Part shown: positions 1-8,248 of the stretch, piece after piece
Layout of the letters: each line of letters begins with the position of its first letter
Numbering within the stretch: the stretch's first letter is position 1
From: Candidatus Bathyarchaeota archaeon
GTDB lineage: Archaea > Thermoproteota > Bathyarchaeia > TCS64
Assembly: GCA_026394265.1 (NCBI GenBank)
Contig: JAPKYO010000029.1
Coordinates: forward strand, 1 to 28,319
DNA: 28,319 nt
Reading direction: 5' to 3'
Translations under genes and position numbers: made by a program
The notes under the pieces: generated by a model
The model's database searches: none
What the model was told of the DNA's origin: nothing
What the model saw: the letters and a program-made list of their open reading frames with translations, nothing else

Positions 1-755
1 GGGGCAACAAACTGGCCGGGTGTGAAGCTCTCCACGCCACCGATCCTGGCGAGGACCTCACCCCGTTTGTTCAGGATGCTCACCCTGTGGGTCAACTCGG
101 CTACGTAGACGCGACCGCGTTTGTCGAAGTAGATGTCGCAGGGCCGGAGGAGGTTGCCCCACTCCTCTATGTACTCGCCCTCTAGGGTAAATATCTGGAC
201 GCGATTGTTCTGGCGGTCCGCCACGTAGACCTTCTTGCCGTCGACCCAGACGCCGTGTGGGAGGTTGAACTGCCCCGGGCCGGTGCCGGGCTCCCCCCAG
301 CTCTGGATGAGTTCCCCCTCGGCGGTGAAGCGGTGGACGCTGCTGTTGGCGTAGCCGTCGCTTACGTATAGGTCGCCGTTTGGGGCCTGGGCGAGGTCGG
401 TGGGCTTGTTGAAGGGTTTGCCGAGTGGCGCGGGTTTGTGCTCGGTGCCGAGGGTGAAGATGAGTTCGCCGTCCCTCGCGAACTTGCGTACAGTGTGGTC
501 GGCGCTGTCGACGCAGTAGAAGTTGTCCTCGGCGTCGATGTAGGCGCCGTGGGCGTTTGAGAAGATGCCCTCGCCCCAGCTCTCTATGAAATCGCCCTCC
601 CTGCTGAAGACTATGATGGGGTGTGCGCCCCGGCAGAGGATGAGGACACGGTCCTTGGAGTCGACGGCGACGCCGGCGACCTGCGTGTAGGCCCAGCCCG
701 CGGGGAGCTTGCCCCAGCCCTCGACGACCTCGTACTCCAAACCTTGCTTAATCAT
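1..755 (-). CDS. NHL-repeat beta-propeller protein (3' end outside window)
   Basis: Reverse-strand reading frame that starts with ATG at 755 (MIKQGLEYEVVEGWGKLP) and stays open to the window edge, so the C-terminus is missing. The translation is made of repeated NHL-type blades: segments such as GVAVDSKDRVLIL, GAYIDAEDNFYCVD, DLAQAPNGDLYVSDG and GVWVDGKKVYVADRQNNRV, each followed by a 'V..F..EGE.I..WG' strand. This is typical of six-bladed propellers like peptidyl-alpha-hydroxyglycine lyase-like and other NHL proteins. No signal peptide is visible, so it is probably cytoplasmic. The family is often a binding or scaffold fold, and I cannot assign a substrate. It is divergent from the gene at 848 with about 90 bp between them. 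Confidence 0.85.
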   Translation of the reverse strand, partial: MIKQGLEYEVVEGWGKLPAGWAYTQVAGVAVDSKDRVLILCRGAHPIIVFSREGDFIESWGEGIFSNAHGAYIDAEDNFYCVDSADHTVRKFARDGELIFTLGTEHKPAPLGKPFNKPTDLAQAPNGDLYVSDGYANSSVHRFTAEGELIQSWGEPGTGPGQFNLPHGVWVDGKKVYVADRQNNRVQIFTLEGEYIEEWGNLLRPCDIYFDKRGRVYVAELTHRVSILNKRGEVLARIGGVESFTPGQFVA

Positions 756-812
756 GCGGCTAACCTTGTGGGAACGATGTGCTTTTGAGTACTTAGTAAT
801 ACCGGGGGCGGC

Positions 813-830
813 AAGCCTTTTATATAATTA
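813..830 (+). promoter_or_regulatory. TATA-type promoter of the 848 gene
   Basis: An AT-rich box reading CCTTTTATATAATTA lies in otherwise GC-rich DNA, with its centre about 25 nt before the ATG at 848. This is the spacing expected for an archaeal BRE/TATA element driving a leaderless or nearly leaderless transcript. No Shine-Dalgarno sequence is seen before the ATG at 848 or the in-frame ATG at 854. Confidence 0.6.
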
Positions 831-847
831 CATATTCAATTGTATCG

Positions 848-1402
848 ATGCATATGTCTGTTGAGGATCGTAAAAAAGCCTCGTGCAACTGCTCGGGAAA
901 CGACGACCACCCTGATGTGACTGGGGAGACAAGTTGCGGATGCATGCAGGACAAGCCAGACACCGGTCGAAAAGGGGGGCTAAACGTCGTGAAGGCCCCG
1001 AGGATCTACCGCGATCGGCGCCCCGTACGCGGGGAGGTTGTCACGATCATAGATGTGTCGTTCAAAAGCTCCGGCATAGACCTCGTTGAGTCGTGGAGCC
1101 GCGCCGTCCCGAGGGGGGACATACACGAGATAATGATCTGGAACCCCGCAGAGGGGGGAGATGACGCGGCGGCGGTCGCCTTCATCGAGATCACACAGGG
1201 CGGCAACATCATCAACGGCGACGAAGTGAGGGTCGACGGCGAGCCCATAGGCAACCTCGCCGGCTTCGACTACAACCACATGCCGAACCACATGAACGTG
1301 GTCGTCGAGACCAAGAGCCTCGAACTGCCGCTCAAGCTCGGGAGCGTGTTCGAGTTCACGCCCAACCCGATGCTGCCCATCCTCGACGAGGACTGCTGCT
1401 GA
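848..1402 (+). CDS. Conserved-looking unknown protein with Cys-rich N-terminus and Cys-Cys tail
   Basis: 184 residues, no signal peptide or membrane segment. The N-terminal 35 residues contain CNCSG (residues 13-17) and SCGCMQ, followed by a folded domain rich in beta structure (about 45-175) and a final DEDCC. I do not recognise the family with confidence. The paired CxC motifs and the terminal Cys-Cys suggest thiol or metal chemistry. The same two features, a CxCSG start and a CC end, recur in the 28-residue peptide at 10061, which may point to a shared thiol/metal role (inference). The start could be ATG 848 or ATG 854; the TATA box position fits either. Expressed alone from its own promoter. 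Confidence 0.75.
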   Translation: MHMSVEDRKKASCNCSGNDDHPDVTGETSCGCMQDKPDTGRKGGLNVVKAPRIYRDRRPVRGEVVTIIDVSFKSSGIDLVESWSRAVPRGDIHEIMIWNPAEGGDDAAAVAFIEITQGGNIINGDEVRVDGEPIGNLAGFDYNHMPNHMNVVVETKSLELPLKLGSVFEFTPNPMLPILDEDCC

Positions 1403-1486
1403 GACCCGATTAGAAGACGCTCAGTTTAAGCCCCCGTCAACTGGGTGGGGCCATGCAATTATTAACCACGGGTAACTCTTAGTAAC

Positions 1487-1600
1487 TTGATAAACTTGGC
1501 CGTCGTCCCCGAGGAGCATAAGAAGGTGAAGAAGCCGAAGAAGTACATGGAGAAGAGGATATTGAAGAGGGGTCTCCCAAAGAACGTGGAGCGTAGATAG
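1487..1600 (+). CDS. Possible 37-aa Lys/Arg-rich small protein
   Basis: Short plus-strand frame with a TTG start at 1487 (MINLAVVPEEHKKVKKPKK...) and a TAG at 1598. Almost half of the residues are Lys, Arg or Glu, and the peptide ends NVERR. An AT-rich stretch (CAATTATTAACC, about 1456-1467) lies roughly 25 nt before the TTG, matching the leaderless arrangement of the neighbours. The reverse-strand frame across the same DNA is longer but has no recognisable content. Function unknown; it could bind nucleic acid. This rests on composition and promoter spacing only. Confidence 0.35.
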   Translation: MINLAVVPEEHKKVKKPKKYMEKRILKRGLPKNVERR

Positions 1601-1692
1601 CTGCGTTCGTTCTAGCGCTTACGCCCCCGCTGTGATGTAACGTCGGCAAACTGATGGGGGGTTGAACGGACACCCCGCTTATCGAGTTTGGG

Positions 1693-2937
1693 CTAGTCGG
1701 CTTTCGTCTTCGGCTCCTTGACGAGGAGTGTGAAGACTATGAAGGCGGCGAGGCCGGAGGCGGCGGCGAGGTGGAATGGCGCCTCGGGGCTGATGTTGTC
1801 ATACATGACCCCGCCGAGGCTGCTGCCGGGGAGGCTTAGGAGCCCCGCCATGGTGCCTATGAGGCCCATGACCATGCCGCGCTGGTTTGCTGGGACCATG
1901 TCGGCGACGAGGGCGAGCCAGGCGGAGCCTCCCTCTATTCCGGTGATGGCGCCTCCGAAGCCCTCGCTGACTCCGCCGAGGAAGCGTGCGCCCATGAGGC
2001 CCATGAAGCCTCCGGCGATGGTGAAGCCGAAGAACTGGAGTGGGAGGAGGCCGAGGCTGGCCATGATGCCGGGTTTGCGCCCTATGCGGTCGCTGATTAT
2101 GCTGCCGGGTATCGTGAGCAGAGTTGAGACGAGGCCGACCATCATGGTGACTATGCCCCACTCGGTGTTGGTGAGGTGGAGCTGCTCCGTGGCGTAGATT
2201 ACCATGAAGTTGTTTACTAGGCGGAAGGCGAAGGCGCTGAAGGCGGCGACGAGTATGAGGTACCAGATGCTGCGGGGGACCTTCCTCATGTTCTTGAGGG
2301 CGTCGAGGGGGCTGTGGCGTTCCGCGCCGACTATCTTCATCGGGTCGTAGGTGTCTTCGAGGTACCTCCACCTTATGATGACGTTGAGCACGGCCACTAT
2401 GAGGGTGCAGGCTATGGCGACGCGTACGCCGGGGATGATGCCGAGCCAGTCCATGACGACGCCGCCTATGAATGCGGAGAAGATCTGGGGGAGCCACGTC
2501 ATCATCCTGAAGGCGCCGTAGCCGAGGCCGCGGTTCTCCTTGCTGACACTCTCCGCTATGAGGGCGTATATGGCGGGGATCATCATGTTGGATGCCTGTG
2601 TGAAGAGGAGGCCGACGACGACCCACTCCCAGCTACCGGTGAGGAGGTAGATGACTGGGCTGACGCTCCTGCAGAGGGAGCCGAGCACTATCACCTTCTT
2701 GCGCCCGAGGCGGTCCGTCAGGTAGCCGCCGGGTAGCTGGAAGATGAGCTGGAAGAACATCTCCGCCATGAAGATGAGGCCGACGAGTGTGACGGAGGCG
2801 CCGAGGTTCTGTATGTAGAGGCTCCAGTAGGGCCACCAGAGGCTGGCGGTGAGCATGAAGAGGCTCTGGGTCAGCGTGATGATCATTAGGTTGCGGTTGC
2901 TGAACGCCTGCTTGATGGAGGAGAAGATGGCGGTCAT
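1693..2937 (-). CDS. MFS transporter
   Basis: 414 residues with about twelve hydrophobic segments and the MFS motif A between TM2 and TM3 (GGYLTDRLGRKK, residues 70-81). The half-repeat of this motif is between TM8 and TM9 (SDRIGRKPG). Integral membrane secondary carrier; the substrate cannot be read from sequence, though the fold resembles drug or small-molecule exporters of the DHA1 type. ATG start at 2937. It lies 65 nt downstream of the Old-Yellow-Enzyme gene on the same strand, with a possible TATA element (GATATTATAC, about 2977-2986 on the minus strand) in the gap, so it may be co-transcribed or separately initiated. Confidence 0.88.
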   Translation of the reverse strand: MTAIFSSIKQAFSNRNLMIITLTQSLFMLTASLWWPYWSLYIQNLGASVTLVGLIFMAEMFFQLIFQLPGGYLTDRLGRKKVIVLGSLCRSVSPVIYLLTGSWEWVVVGLLFTQASNMMIPAIYALIAESVSKENRGLGYGAFRMMTWLPQIFSAFIGGVVMDWLGIIPGVRVAIACTLIVAVLNVIIRWRYLEDTYDPMKIVGAERHSPLDALKNMRKVPRSIWYLILVAAFSAFAFRLVNNFMVIYATEQLHLTNTEWGIVTMMVGLVSTLLTIPGSIISDRIGRKPGIMASLGLLPLQFFGFTIAGGFMGLMGARFLGGVSEGFGGAITGIEGGSAWLALVADMVPANQRGMVMGLIGTMAGLLSLPGSSLGGVMYDNISPEAPFHLAAASGLAAFIVFTLLVKEPKTKAD

Positions 2938-3002
2938 TTAGGGTCAGGGCCGTTGCCTATCGGTGCCCGTTCCCCTGTATAATATCGTTTCCCCGAGGGG
3001 GG

Positions 3003-4088
3003 CTATGGGTTGTCGAGGCGGCAGCGGAGCATAGCCTTGCTGAAGACGGCGTCCGACTCGCAGGCGTCGCAGCGGATGCATGTGGCCTCCTCCTGCCCAG
3101 CCTTCATCTTGTTGATGAGGTCGGGCTCCCTGATGAGGGGGCGGCTCATGCTGATCATGTCGGCTATCCCCCTGTCGACGACCGCCTGCATGGCTGCCTT
3201 GGTTCGGAATCCGTTGACGAGTGCAAGTGGCTTCGGCTTCGAAGTCGCCCGAATCTTCTCGCAGTGTCCCGCGAAGCTGGGCTCGCAGAGGGCAGGGTCG
3301 GTGTGCCTCGCCCTCTCGAGGTACTTGTCCTCGCGGCCTATGCCTCCGCCGCTGACCTCTATCATGTCGATGCCTATACTCGCCAAGGCGTGGGCGACTA
3401 GGGCAGATTCGTCGACGGTGAAGCCGTCTTGGCTGAAGTCGTCGCAGTTCATCTTCATCGAGATGACGGCGTCGGTGCCGAGGCGGCCGCGTACGTCCAG
3501 GTAGACCTCTTTTAGGAGCCTCATCCGGTTCTTGAGGTCGCCGCCCCACTCGTCTGTTCGTGTGTTGGCGTGTTTGCTCAGGAACTCGCTGATGAGGTAG
3601 CCGTGGGCGGCGTGTAGCTGGACGCCGTCGAAGCCTGCCTTTATGGCGCGCTCTGAGGCTGCGCCGAACTTTTCCACGAGGTCCCATATCTCTTTGGTCG
3701 TCATGGCGCGCGCCTCCCACCCCTTGCCCTTGTAGTCGCTTGGGCCCATGCGCTCGCCGGCGCTCGCCTGGTAGCCGCCGAAGTTGATCTGGGCGAGGAT
3801 GGCGCCGCCGTTTCGGTGGACCGCGTCTGTGAGCTCCTTGAGCTTGGGGACGACGGAGTCGTCGTGTATGCCCGCCATGCCGTTGTGGGCCTTCCCTCGG
3901 GGGTCGATGTAGAGGTGGCCCTTGATTATGAGGCCGACGCCCCCCTCAGCGAGCTGCTCGTAGTACCTGATCATCTCGTCGCGGACTATTCCGTGTTCGT
4001 CGCTCCACGCGGAGGTGGTGGCGCTCCTGATGAAGCGGTTCCTGATCTCCAGTTCCCCTATCCGGTAGGGTTTGAAGAGGTCGACCAT
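3003..4088 (-). CDS. NADH:flavin oxidoreductase, Old Yellow Enzyme / 2,4-dienoyl-CoA-reductase N-domain type
   Basis: 361 residues covering the complete FMN-binding TIM barrel. The family signature HAAHGYLISEF (residues 159-169) is followed by SKHANTRTDEWGG. The C-terminal region carries C337, C340, C343 and C356, the place where 2,4-dienoyl-CoA reductase-like members bind a [4Fe-4S] cluster, although the spacing here (x2, x2, x12) is slightly unusual. The second flavin/NAD(P) Rossmann half of the long family members is absent, so electrons must come from another protein or directly from NAD(P)H. Probably reduces an activated C=C bond; substrate unknown. ATG start, no clear SD. It sits between the solute-binding protein and the MFS transporter on the same strand. 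Confidence 0.88.
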   Translation of the reverse strand: MVDLFKPYRIGELEIRNRFIRSATTSAWSDEHGIVRDEMIRYYEQLAEGGVGLIIKGHLYIDPRGKAHNGMAGIHDDSVVPKLKELTDAVHRNGGAILAQINFGGYQASAGERMGPSDYKGKGWEARAMTTKEIWDLVEKFGAASERAIKAGFDGVQLHAAHGYLISEFLSKHANTRTDEWGGDLKNRMRLLKEVYLDVRGRLGTDAVISMKMNCDDFSQDGFTVDESALVAHALASIGIDMIEVSGGGIGREDKYLERARHTDPALCEPSFAGHCEKIRATSKPKPLALVNGFRTKAAMQAVVDRGIADMISMSRPLIREPDLINKMKAGQEEATCIRCDACESDAVFSKAMLRCRLDNP

Positions 4089-4145
4089 GGGGGAGGCTGA
4101 CGCGTCGCCGTTTTTGAAGGCATCGGCGCGGCGCCTTGATCGAGG

Positions 4146-5513
4146 CTACCGCGTATTCCAGGTCGTCGCCCTCGTGTTGGGGTAGTATGTTCCCGCTAGG
4201 AGGCTCGTGCTTGGCGCCGTAGTGCCTGGCGCGTAGTACCAGATGTCGTAGGGGGGCGGCGCCCGGTCGCCGTACTCGTTTAGTCTGCACCACCCGGTGG
4301 CGCCGTAGTGGCTCCCGCAGACGCTGGGGAGGACGGCAGCCACTCTGGTGGCGTTGTCCGACCCTGTCTCCAGTATCGACTTTGCGAGGACCCAGGCCGC
4401 GTCGTTCAGGTACGCCCGGTAGATGCCGAAGGCTTCGCCCGTAGCCGCAACGTACCTCGCCTCAAGGTCGGTGTACTTTGTAGAGTTGGGTTTCTGAGAC
4501 AGGAGGCTGAAGAGCTTGAGGTGGTTCGCCTCTAGTGGCGAGTCCCTGAGTATGCCGGCGGACCGCGCCGTGCCGTCGCCTCCGAACCACACTAGGTTGT
4601 AGAGTATCTCGCATTGGCTGACCTGCTTGAGTATCTGCGGCGCCTCGTCGAAGGCGAGCAGGAGGACGCCGACCCTGCTCGTGTCGCCTCCCATGCGGGC
4701 TATGGCCGCCTCGCCGCGCGTCCGGGCCTCCTGTAGGGCGGGGCAGAAGTCGGTCGTCTCAGCCGGGTACCGGACCACCTGGCTCACGTTGCCGCCCTTC
4801 TCCGTGAAGAGGGGAGTCAGCAGGTTGACTACGCCGTCACCCCACGAGTCGCCGCGCTGGATGATCACGAGCTCCCTTATCCCGTAGCTCCAGATGGCGT
4901 CGGCGAGCGCAGGCGGGAGGGCCGTGTCGGCGGTGCACATCCGGTAGAACCTGTCGTTGGCGATTGCGAGGCTGGGGCTAGTAGCGCTCGGGCTCACCAT
5001 AAGCATCTTGAACGAGTTGACGTAGCTCAGGCTAGAGCAGCCCTGCGACGACCAACCCGACCCGATGAATATTTTCACATTTTCGCTGCGCAGCTGCTGG
5101 ACGAGTTCAAGGTGTGTATTCGCTTGCCCCTTGGCGTCCATTATCATGAACTCGAAGCTGACGCCGGAGCCCAGGCTAGAGGCGTATGCGTTGAGGTCCG
5201 GCTGGATGACCTTCTCTATGAAGAGCTTTGTCGAGGTGTAGGTCGCGGTATCCTGCGCTATGTAGCCGATCTTCACAGTCCTCCCCGCTATGCTCGACGC
5301 CGCCTTCCTCAGCACCTCGTTTTCACTTGTTACATTCGCGTTGGTCTCCGTCAGCCTATGCACCTCCTCGGTCAGCCGTTGAATCTCCGGGCTCGACTGC
5401 TGCTGCGAGCCGGCGTAGCCACTCTGATACCCGAAATACGCGCCTCCCGCGAGCGACGCAGCCACGAGCATTACCGCAACTGCCACGATCAGCGATTTGG
5501 ACCAGATCAGCAA
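4146..5513 (-). CDS. Membrane-anchored ABC-type substrate-binding protein (Leu/Ile/Val-binding fold)
   Basis: 455 residues. A hydrophobic N-terminal helix (about residues 7-29) is followed by a heptad-like coiled coil (about 40-68: IQRLTEEVHRL..) and then a two-lobed type I periplasmic-binding domain (from VKIGYIAQDTATYT). The domain has the typical 'VKIFIGSGWSSQG' and 'MVSPSATSPSL' strands of branched-chain amino-acid or amide receptors. The lysine-rich lipobox seen in bacterial lipoproteins is absent, so it is probably held by the uncleaved TM helix outside the cell. TTG start: an in-frame stop lies two codons upstream and no ATG precedes the helix. No permease or ATPase gene is adjacent. 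It is divergent from a membrane-anchored winged-helix regulator at 5668, which suggests a sensing rather than uptake role (inference). Confidence 0.82.
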   Translation of the reverse strand: MLIWSKSLIVAVAVMLVAASLAGGAYFGYQSGYAGSQQQSSPEIQRLTEEVHRLTETNANVTSENEVLRKAASSIAGRTVKIGYIAQDTATYTSTKLFIEKVIQPDLNAYASSLGSGVSFEFMIMDAKGQANTHLELVQQLRSENVKIFIGSGWSSQGCSSLSYVNSFKMLMVSPSATSPSLAIANDRFYRMCTADTALPPALADAIWSYGIRELVIIQRGDSWGDGVVNLLTPLFTEKGGNVSQVVRYPAETTDFCPALQEARTRGEAAIARMGGDTSRVGVLLLAFDEAPQILKQVSQCEILYNLVWFGGDGTARSAGILRDSPLEANHLKLFSLLSQKPNSTKYTDLEARYVAATGEAFGIYRAYLNDAAWVLAKSILETGSDNATRVAAVLPSVCGSHYGATGWCRLNEYGDRAPPPYDIWYYAPGTTAPSTSLLAGTYYPNTRATTWNTR

Positions 5514-5667
5514 TGTCTAGTAACCCAACCCATTCCCTGTTTCCGCCCTCAACCCACGAGGTTTTAACCCTTTTTGAAAAGAAAATTTTACAAATCACCT
5601 CCCCGAGGGATCTCAGTCACCAATCTTTTCACTTCAGAGCCAACGTAATATCACGAGGTACGCTCCC

Positions 5668-6369
5668 GTGGCCGACGAAACCAGACGCCGCAAAATCATC
5701 AAGGCACTCAACCACGACTTCAGGAAGAGGGTCCTTGAAAGCGTGGCCAAGGGCAGCATAACCTACACGGATTTACTCAGGTTAACCGGGGTCGAGTCTG
5801 GTTACCTCGCCTATCACCTCAAGAACATGGGTGATTTACTTGAGAAGGGCAAGGAGGGATACACTTTAACCCCGCTCGGCTTGGAGGCGTACTCCCTGCT
5901 TTATGGACGCTTGGAAACTCCTAGACGCCCCATTACCTTACCGAGAGTTGCCGCAGCTACCCTCCTCGCCATCATCTTGATTTCAACCCTCAATCTCGCC
6001 TACACGATCAGCGTAACTAAATCAGCTAATGAGAGAAGGGAGTCGAACCGGTTGACCCTCCGGAATCATACCGTCGAGATGATGGAGGCCATAGTCAACG
6101 CCTTCGAATACGTTGATGTTCCGCGTTCCCTCTGGACGGATATTCTAATACATTCGACGCTTCTGCAGAAGGATCTTGAGGTTATGCGGGCTGAAAATGA
6201 CCCGTTGACCCCAACGCAGCTGATCCCGAGTGTTAACGAGTTAATCAGTGAAGCTGCACGTACGCTCAGCAGTTCAGACTCGGCGTACCTCGCGTTGAGC
6301 AGAGAAAACCGGCAGCTCCTTAGAGATATCTACGATGACCTGTTCGCCCTTAAAAAAAGTCTTGTTTAA
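5668..6369 (+). CDS. Membrane-anchored winged-helix transcription regulator with extracytoplasmic helical domain
   Basis: 233 residues. Residues 1-80 form a winged helix of the archaeal ArsR-like type (LNHDFRKRVLESVAKGSITYTDLLRLTG... YLAYHLKNMGDLLEK... YTLTPLGLEAYSLL). One transmembrane helix follows (about 94-115, VAAATLLAIILISTLNLAY). The rest (116-233) is helical, polar and probably outside the membrane. GTG start at 5668 with GAGGT 9 nt upstream. The layout is that of a one-component membrane regulator: DNA binding inside, sensing outside. The neighbour on the other strand is an anchored solute-binding protein sharing the 154-bp intergenic region, a natural regulatory partner. The ligand is unknown. 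Confidence 0.8.
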   Translation: MADETRRRKIIKALNHDFRKRVLESVAKGSITYTDLLRLTGVESGYLAYHLKNMGDLLEKGKEGYTLTPLGLEAYSLLYGRLETPRRPITLPRVAAATLLAIILISTLNLAYTISVTKSANERRESNRLTLRNHTVEMMEAIVNAFEYVDVPRSLWTDILIHSTLLQKDLEVMRAENDPLTPTQLIPSVNELISEAARTLSSSDSAYLALSRENRQLLRDIYDDLFALKKSLV

Positions 6370-6469
6370 ACTTCTTTATGAAGTATCTGCAGTTATTGAG
6401 TCCCCCCGTCGGTTCGGTGGATAGTTGGGCTTTTAGCCACAATCGAGGATATCTAATCAGGTGTTTCTG

Positions 6470-7258
6470 ATGGTTCCGAAGCTAAAGGATGGGGAGCAGC
6501 GTGTCTACTTCAAGGCGGGTGGGGAGTGGTGCTACATCTGGACCCCAAAGGGGTTCAAGGCAAAGGGAAAGACACCGGTGCTGATGCACCACCACGGCGC
6601 GGGCGGCTACGTGCGCGAGGGGACGGCGGATTGGCCGGACACGGAGTCCAAGGCCACGTTTCTGCGGGCGATCATGGAGAACGGGATAGTCGTCGCGGGC
6701 AGTAACGGCTGCGGTGATCACTGGGGGAATCCCTGCGCCGTCGCGGCGAACGCGGCACTTCTCAAGGAACTCGACGCCACCCCGGGGCTCGACATGTCGA
6801 GGCTCGGGCTGATGGGTGGGGGGCTCGGCGGGACGCTCGTGTGGAACTCTGTCCTGGGCCCCCTCGCGGGGCGGGCGAAGCTCGCCGCGGTCCTGCAGGC
6901 CGTCGCAAACCTCGACGCCACGATCAAGGAGAAGAAGTTCAGGGACGTCACCCTCAAGGCGTACGGCTTCACCCCGGAGACGCCGGATGCGGAGGCCTAC
7001 AAGGTTATCAAGCCCAGCGACCCCATGCCCAAACTCAAGGTGATGAAGAAGGGGACGAAGCTGCCCAAGGTGGCAATATTCCACGGGTCGAAGGACCACA
7101 ACATACCCGCGGAGACGAACGCGATCCCCCTCGCCGAGGAGTTGAGGAGGGCCGGCGGGGAGGTCGAGTTGAACGTCTTCCCCGGTGTGGAGCACAACGT
7201 CTACGCCATGGGGAAGGAGATGGAGGAGAGGCTACGCGCCTTCTTCTCAGCCCTTTAA
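6470..7258 (+). CDS. Alpha/beta-hydrolase-fold protein lacking the serine nucleophile
   Basis: 262 residues from ATG 6470; GTG 6461 in the same frame is an alternative that would suit a leaderless transcript from the TTTTAG element near 6430. The fold is recognisable: oxyanion-type loop HHHGAGGY (40-47), the acid loop FHGSKDHN (D209) and the terminal histidine loop FPGVEHNV (H242). The nucleophile elbow, normally G-x-S-x-G, reads G116-G-G118-L-G120, so glycine stands where the serine should be. The DNA (ATG GGT GGG GGG CTC GGC) leaves no doubt about this. Either the protein is a non-hydrolytic member, or catalysis uses another residue. The 3' end overlaps the convergent msrA gene by 12 bp. 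Confidence 0.8.
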   Translation: MVPKLKDGEQRVYFKAGGEWCYIWTPKGFKAKGKTPVLMHHHGAGGYVREGTADWPDTESKATFLRAIMENGIVVAGSNGCGDHWGNPCAVAANAALLKELDATPGLDMSRLGLMGGGLGGTLVWNSVLGPLAGRAKLAAVLQAVANLDATIKEKKFRDVTLKAYGFTPETPDAEAYKVIKPSDPMPKLKVMKKGTKLPKVAIFHGSKDHNIPAETNAIPLAEELRRAGGEVELNVFPGVEHNVYAMGKEMEERLRAFFSAL

Positions 7259-7789
7259 CCGGTCACCGTACTTCTTCTCCAGCTTCTCCACCTTCGGCGC
7301 TATGACGAAGCGAGAGTATGCGGCGTTCCGGTTCCTCTCGTAGTACTTGAGGTGGTACTCCTCTGCGGGGTAGAATGCCTTGAAGGGCTCAAGCCCTGTG
7401 ACTATGGGGGCGTTGTACGCCTTCTTCTCCGTCAGCTCCCTGATGTATGCCTCGGCCTCCCTCCGCTGCTCCTCCGTGTGGTAGAAGATTACCGATCTGT
7501 ACTGTGTGCCGATGTCTGCGCCCTGCTGGTTGAGGGTCGTGGGGTCGTGTGTGGCGAAGAATATCTCGAGGATCTGGCGGAAGGTTACGGCGGCGGGGTC
7601 GTATGTGATCTGTGTGACCTCGGCGTGGCCCGTCGTGCCTGTTGATACCTGCTCGTATGTGGGGTTGGGTGCCCTGCCGCCGCTGTATCCGGGGAACGCG
7701 CTGGTGACGCCCTTGAGCCTAGCGAAGACGGCCTCGGTGCACCAGAAGCAGCCCCCGCCGAGTGTGACCGTCTCCTCCCTTCCGCTCAT
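7247..7789 (-). CDS. msrA: Peptide-methionine (S)-S-oxide reductase MsrA
   Basis: 180 residues, normal family length. The catalytic motif GGCFWCTEAVF gives the attacking Cys at 14 and a second Cys at 17, followed by the signature GYSGGRAPNPTYEQVSTGTTGHAE and the YRSVIFYHT strand. It reduces methionine-S-sulfoxide in proteins or free methionine, using thioredoxin-like electron donors, and acts in the cytoplasm. The C-terminal recycling cysteines of the E. coli type are absent, so resolution probably depends on Cys17 or an external thiol. ATG start with a TATA element AACTATAATTAA at about 7811-7825, some 28 nt upstream. No MsrB domain or gene is seen beside it. Confidence 0.95.
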   Translation of the reverse strand: MSGREETVTLGGGCFWCTEAVFARLKGVTSAFPGYSGGRAPNPTYEQVSTGTTGHAEVTQITYDPAAVTFRQILEIFFATHDPTTLNQQGADIGTQYRSVIFYHTEEQRREAEAYIRELTEKKAYNAPIVTGLEPFKAFYPAEEYHLKYYERNRNAAYSRFVIAPKVEKLEKKYGDRLKG

Positions 7790-7853
7790 GGTTTCCAGCG
7801 GGGAACCGGCTTAATTATAGTTACCCAGCACCATGCACCTGGGAACTCTTTCT

Positions 7854-8210
7854 CTAGGATTCCTTGCCGAGTATCTTCCTCGCGCCCTGCTGATGTGTCT
7901 CCCACTTGGAGAGCCCCTCATCCAGCACGCGACGACCCGCGTCGGTCAACTCGTACACCACCCTCGCTCTGCCCGAGGCGACCCCCTTCGTGCTGGTTAT
8001 GAGCTTTTCCTTCTCCAACTCGCGGAGGACGGGGTAAATGGTCCCCGACGTGATGGTGCAGCAGCCCCCGGAGCGGTCGCTGATCTCCTTCAGGACACCG
8101 TAGCCGTGCAACGGCCCCCTGCCCAGGACGGAGAGGACGAGCAGCTTCGCCGAGCCCACGATGAAGGATCTGTCCCAGTAACCGGATATGGTCGAGTCGC
8201 CCCCGTTCAT
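7854..8210 (-). CDS. PadR-family transcriptional regulator
   Basis: 118 residues, the short PadR class. The winged helix is clear: LLVLSVLGRGPLHGYGVLKEISDRSG...TSGTIYPVLRELEKEKLITS and the wing RVVYELTDAGRRVLDE. A Gly-Gly-Cys-Cys sequence (C50, C51) lies just before the recognition helix and could bind a thiophilic metal. It follows the permease gene on the same strand with a 38-nt gap, the normal place for an autoregulating PadR partner. The perfect 23-bp palindrome over the permease TATA box at 9336-9358 is its most likely operator (inference). ATG start at 8210. Confidence 0.9.
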   Translation of the reverse strand: MNGGDSTISGYWDRSFIVGSAKLLVLSVLGRGPLHGYGVLKEISDRSGGCCTITSGTIYPVLRELEKEKLITSTKGVASGRARVVYELTDAGRRVLDEGLSKWETHQQGARKILGKES

Positions 8211-8248
8211 CTCTGCCTTTTGGGTGATAAGAATCTGCCCCCGGCGGC

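Noticed and set aside
1479..1673. Reverse-strand 64-codon frame between the Cys-tailed protein and the MFS gene
   Set aside because: Low-complexity Ser/Pro content, no promoter, and covered by a better plus-strand candidate.
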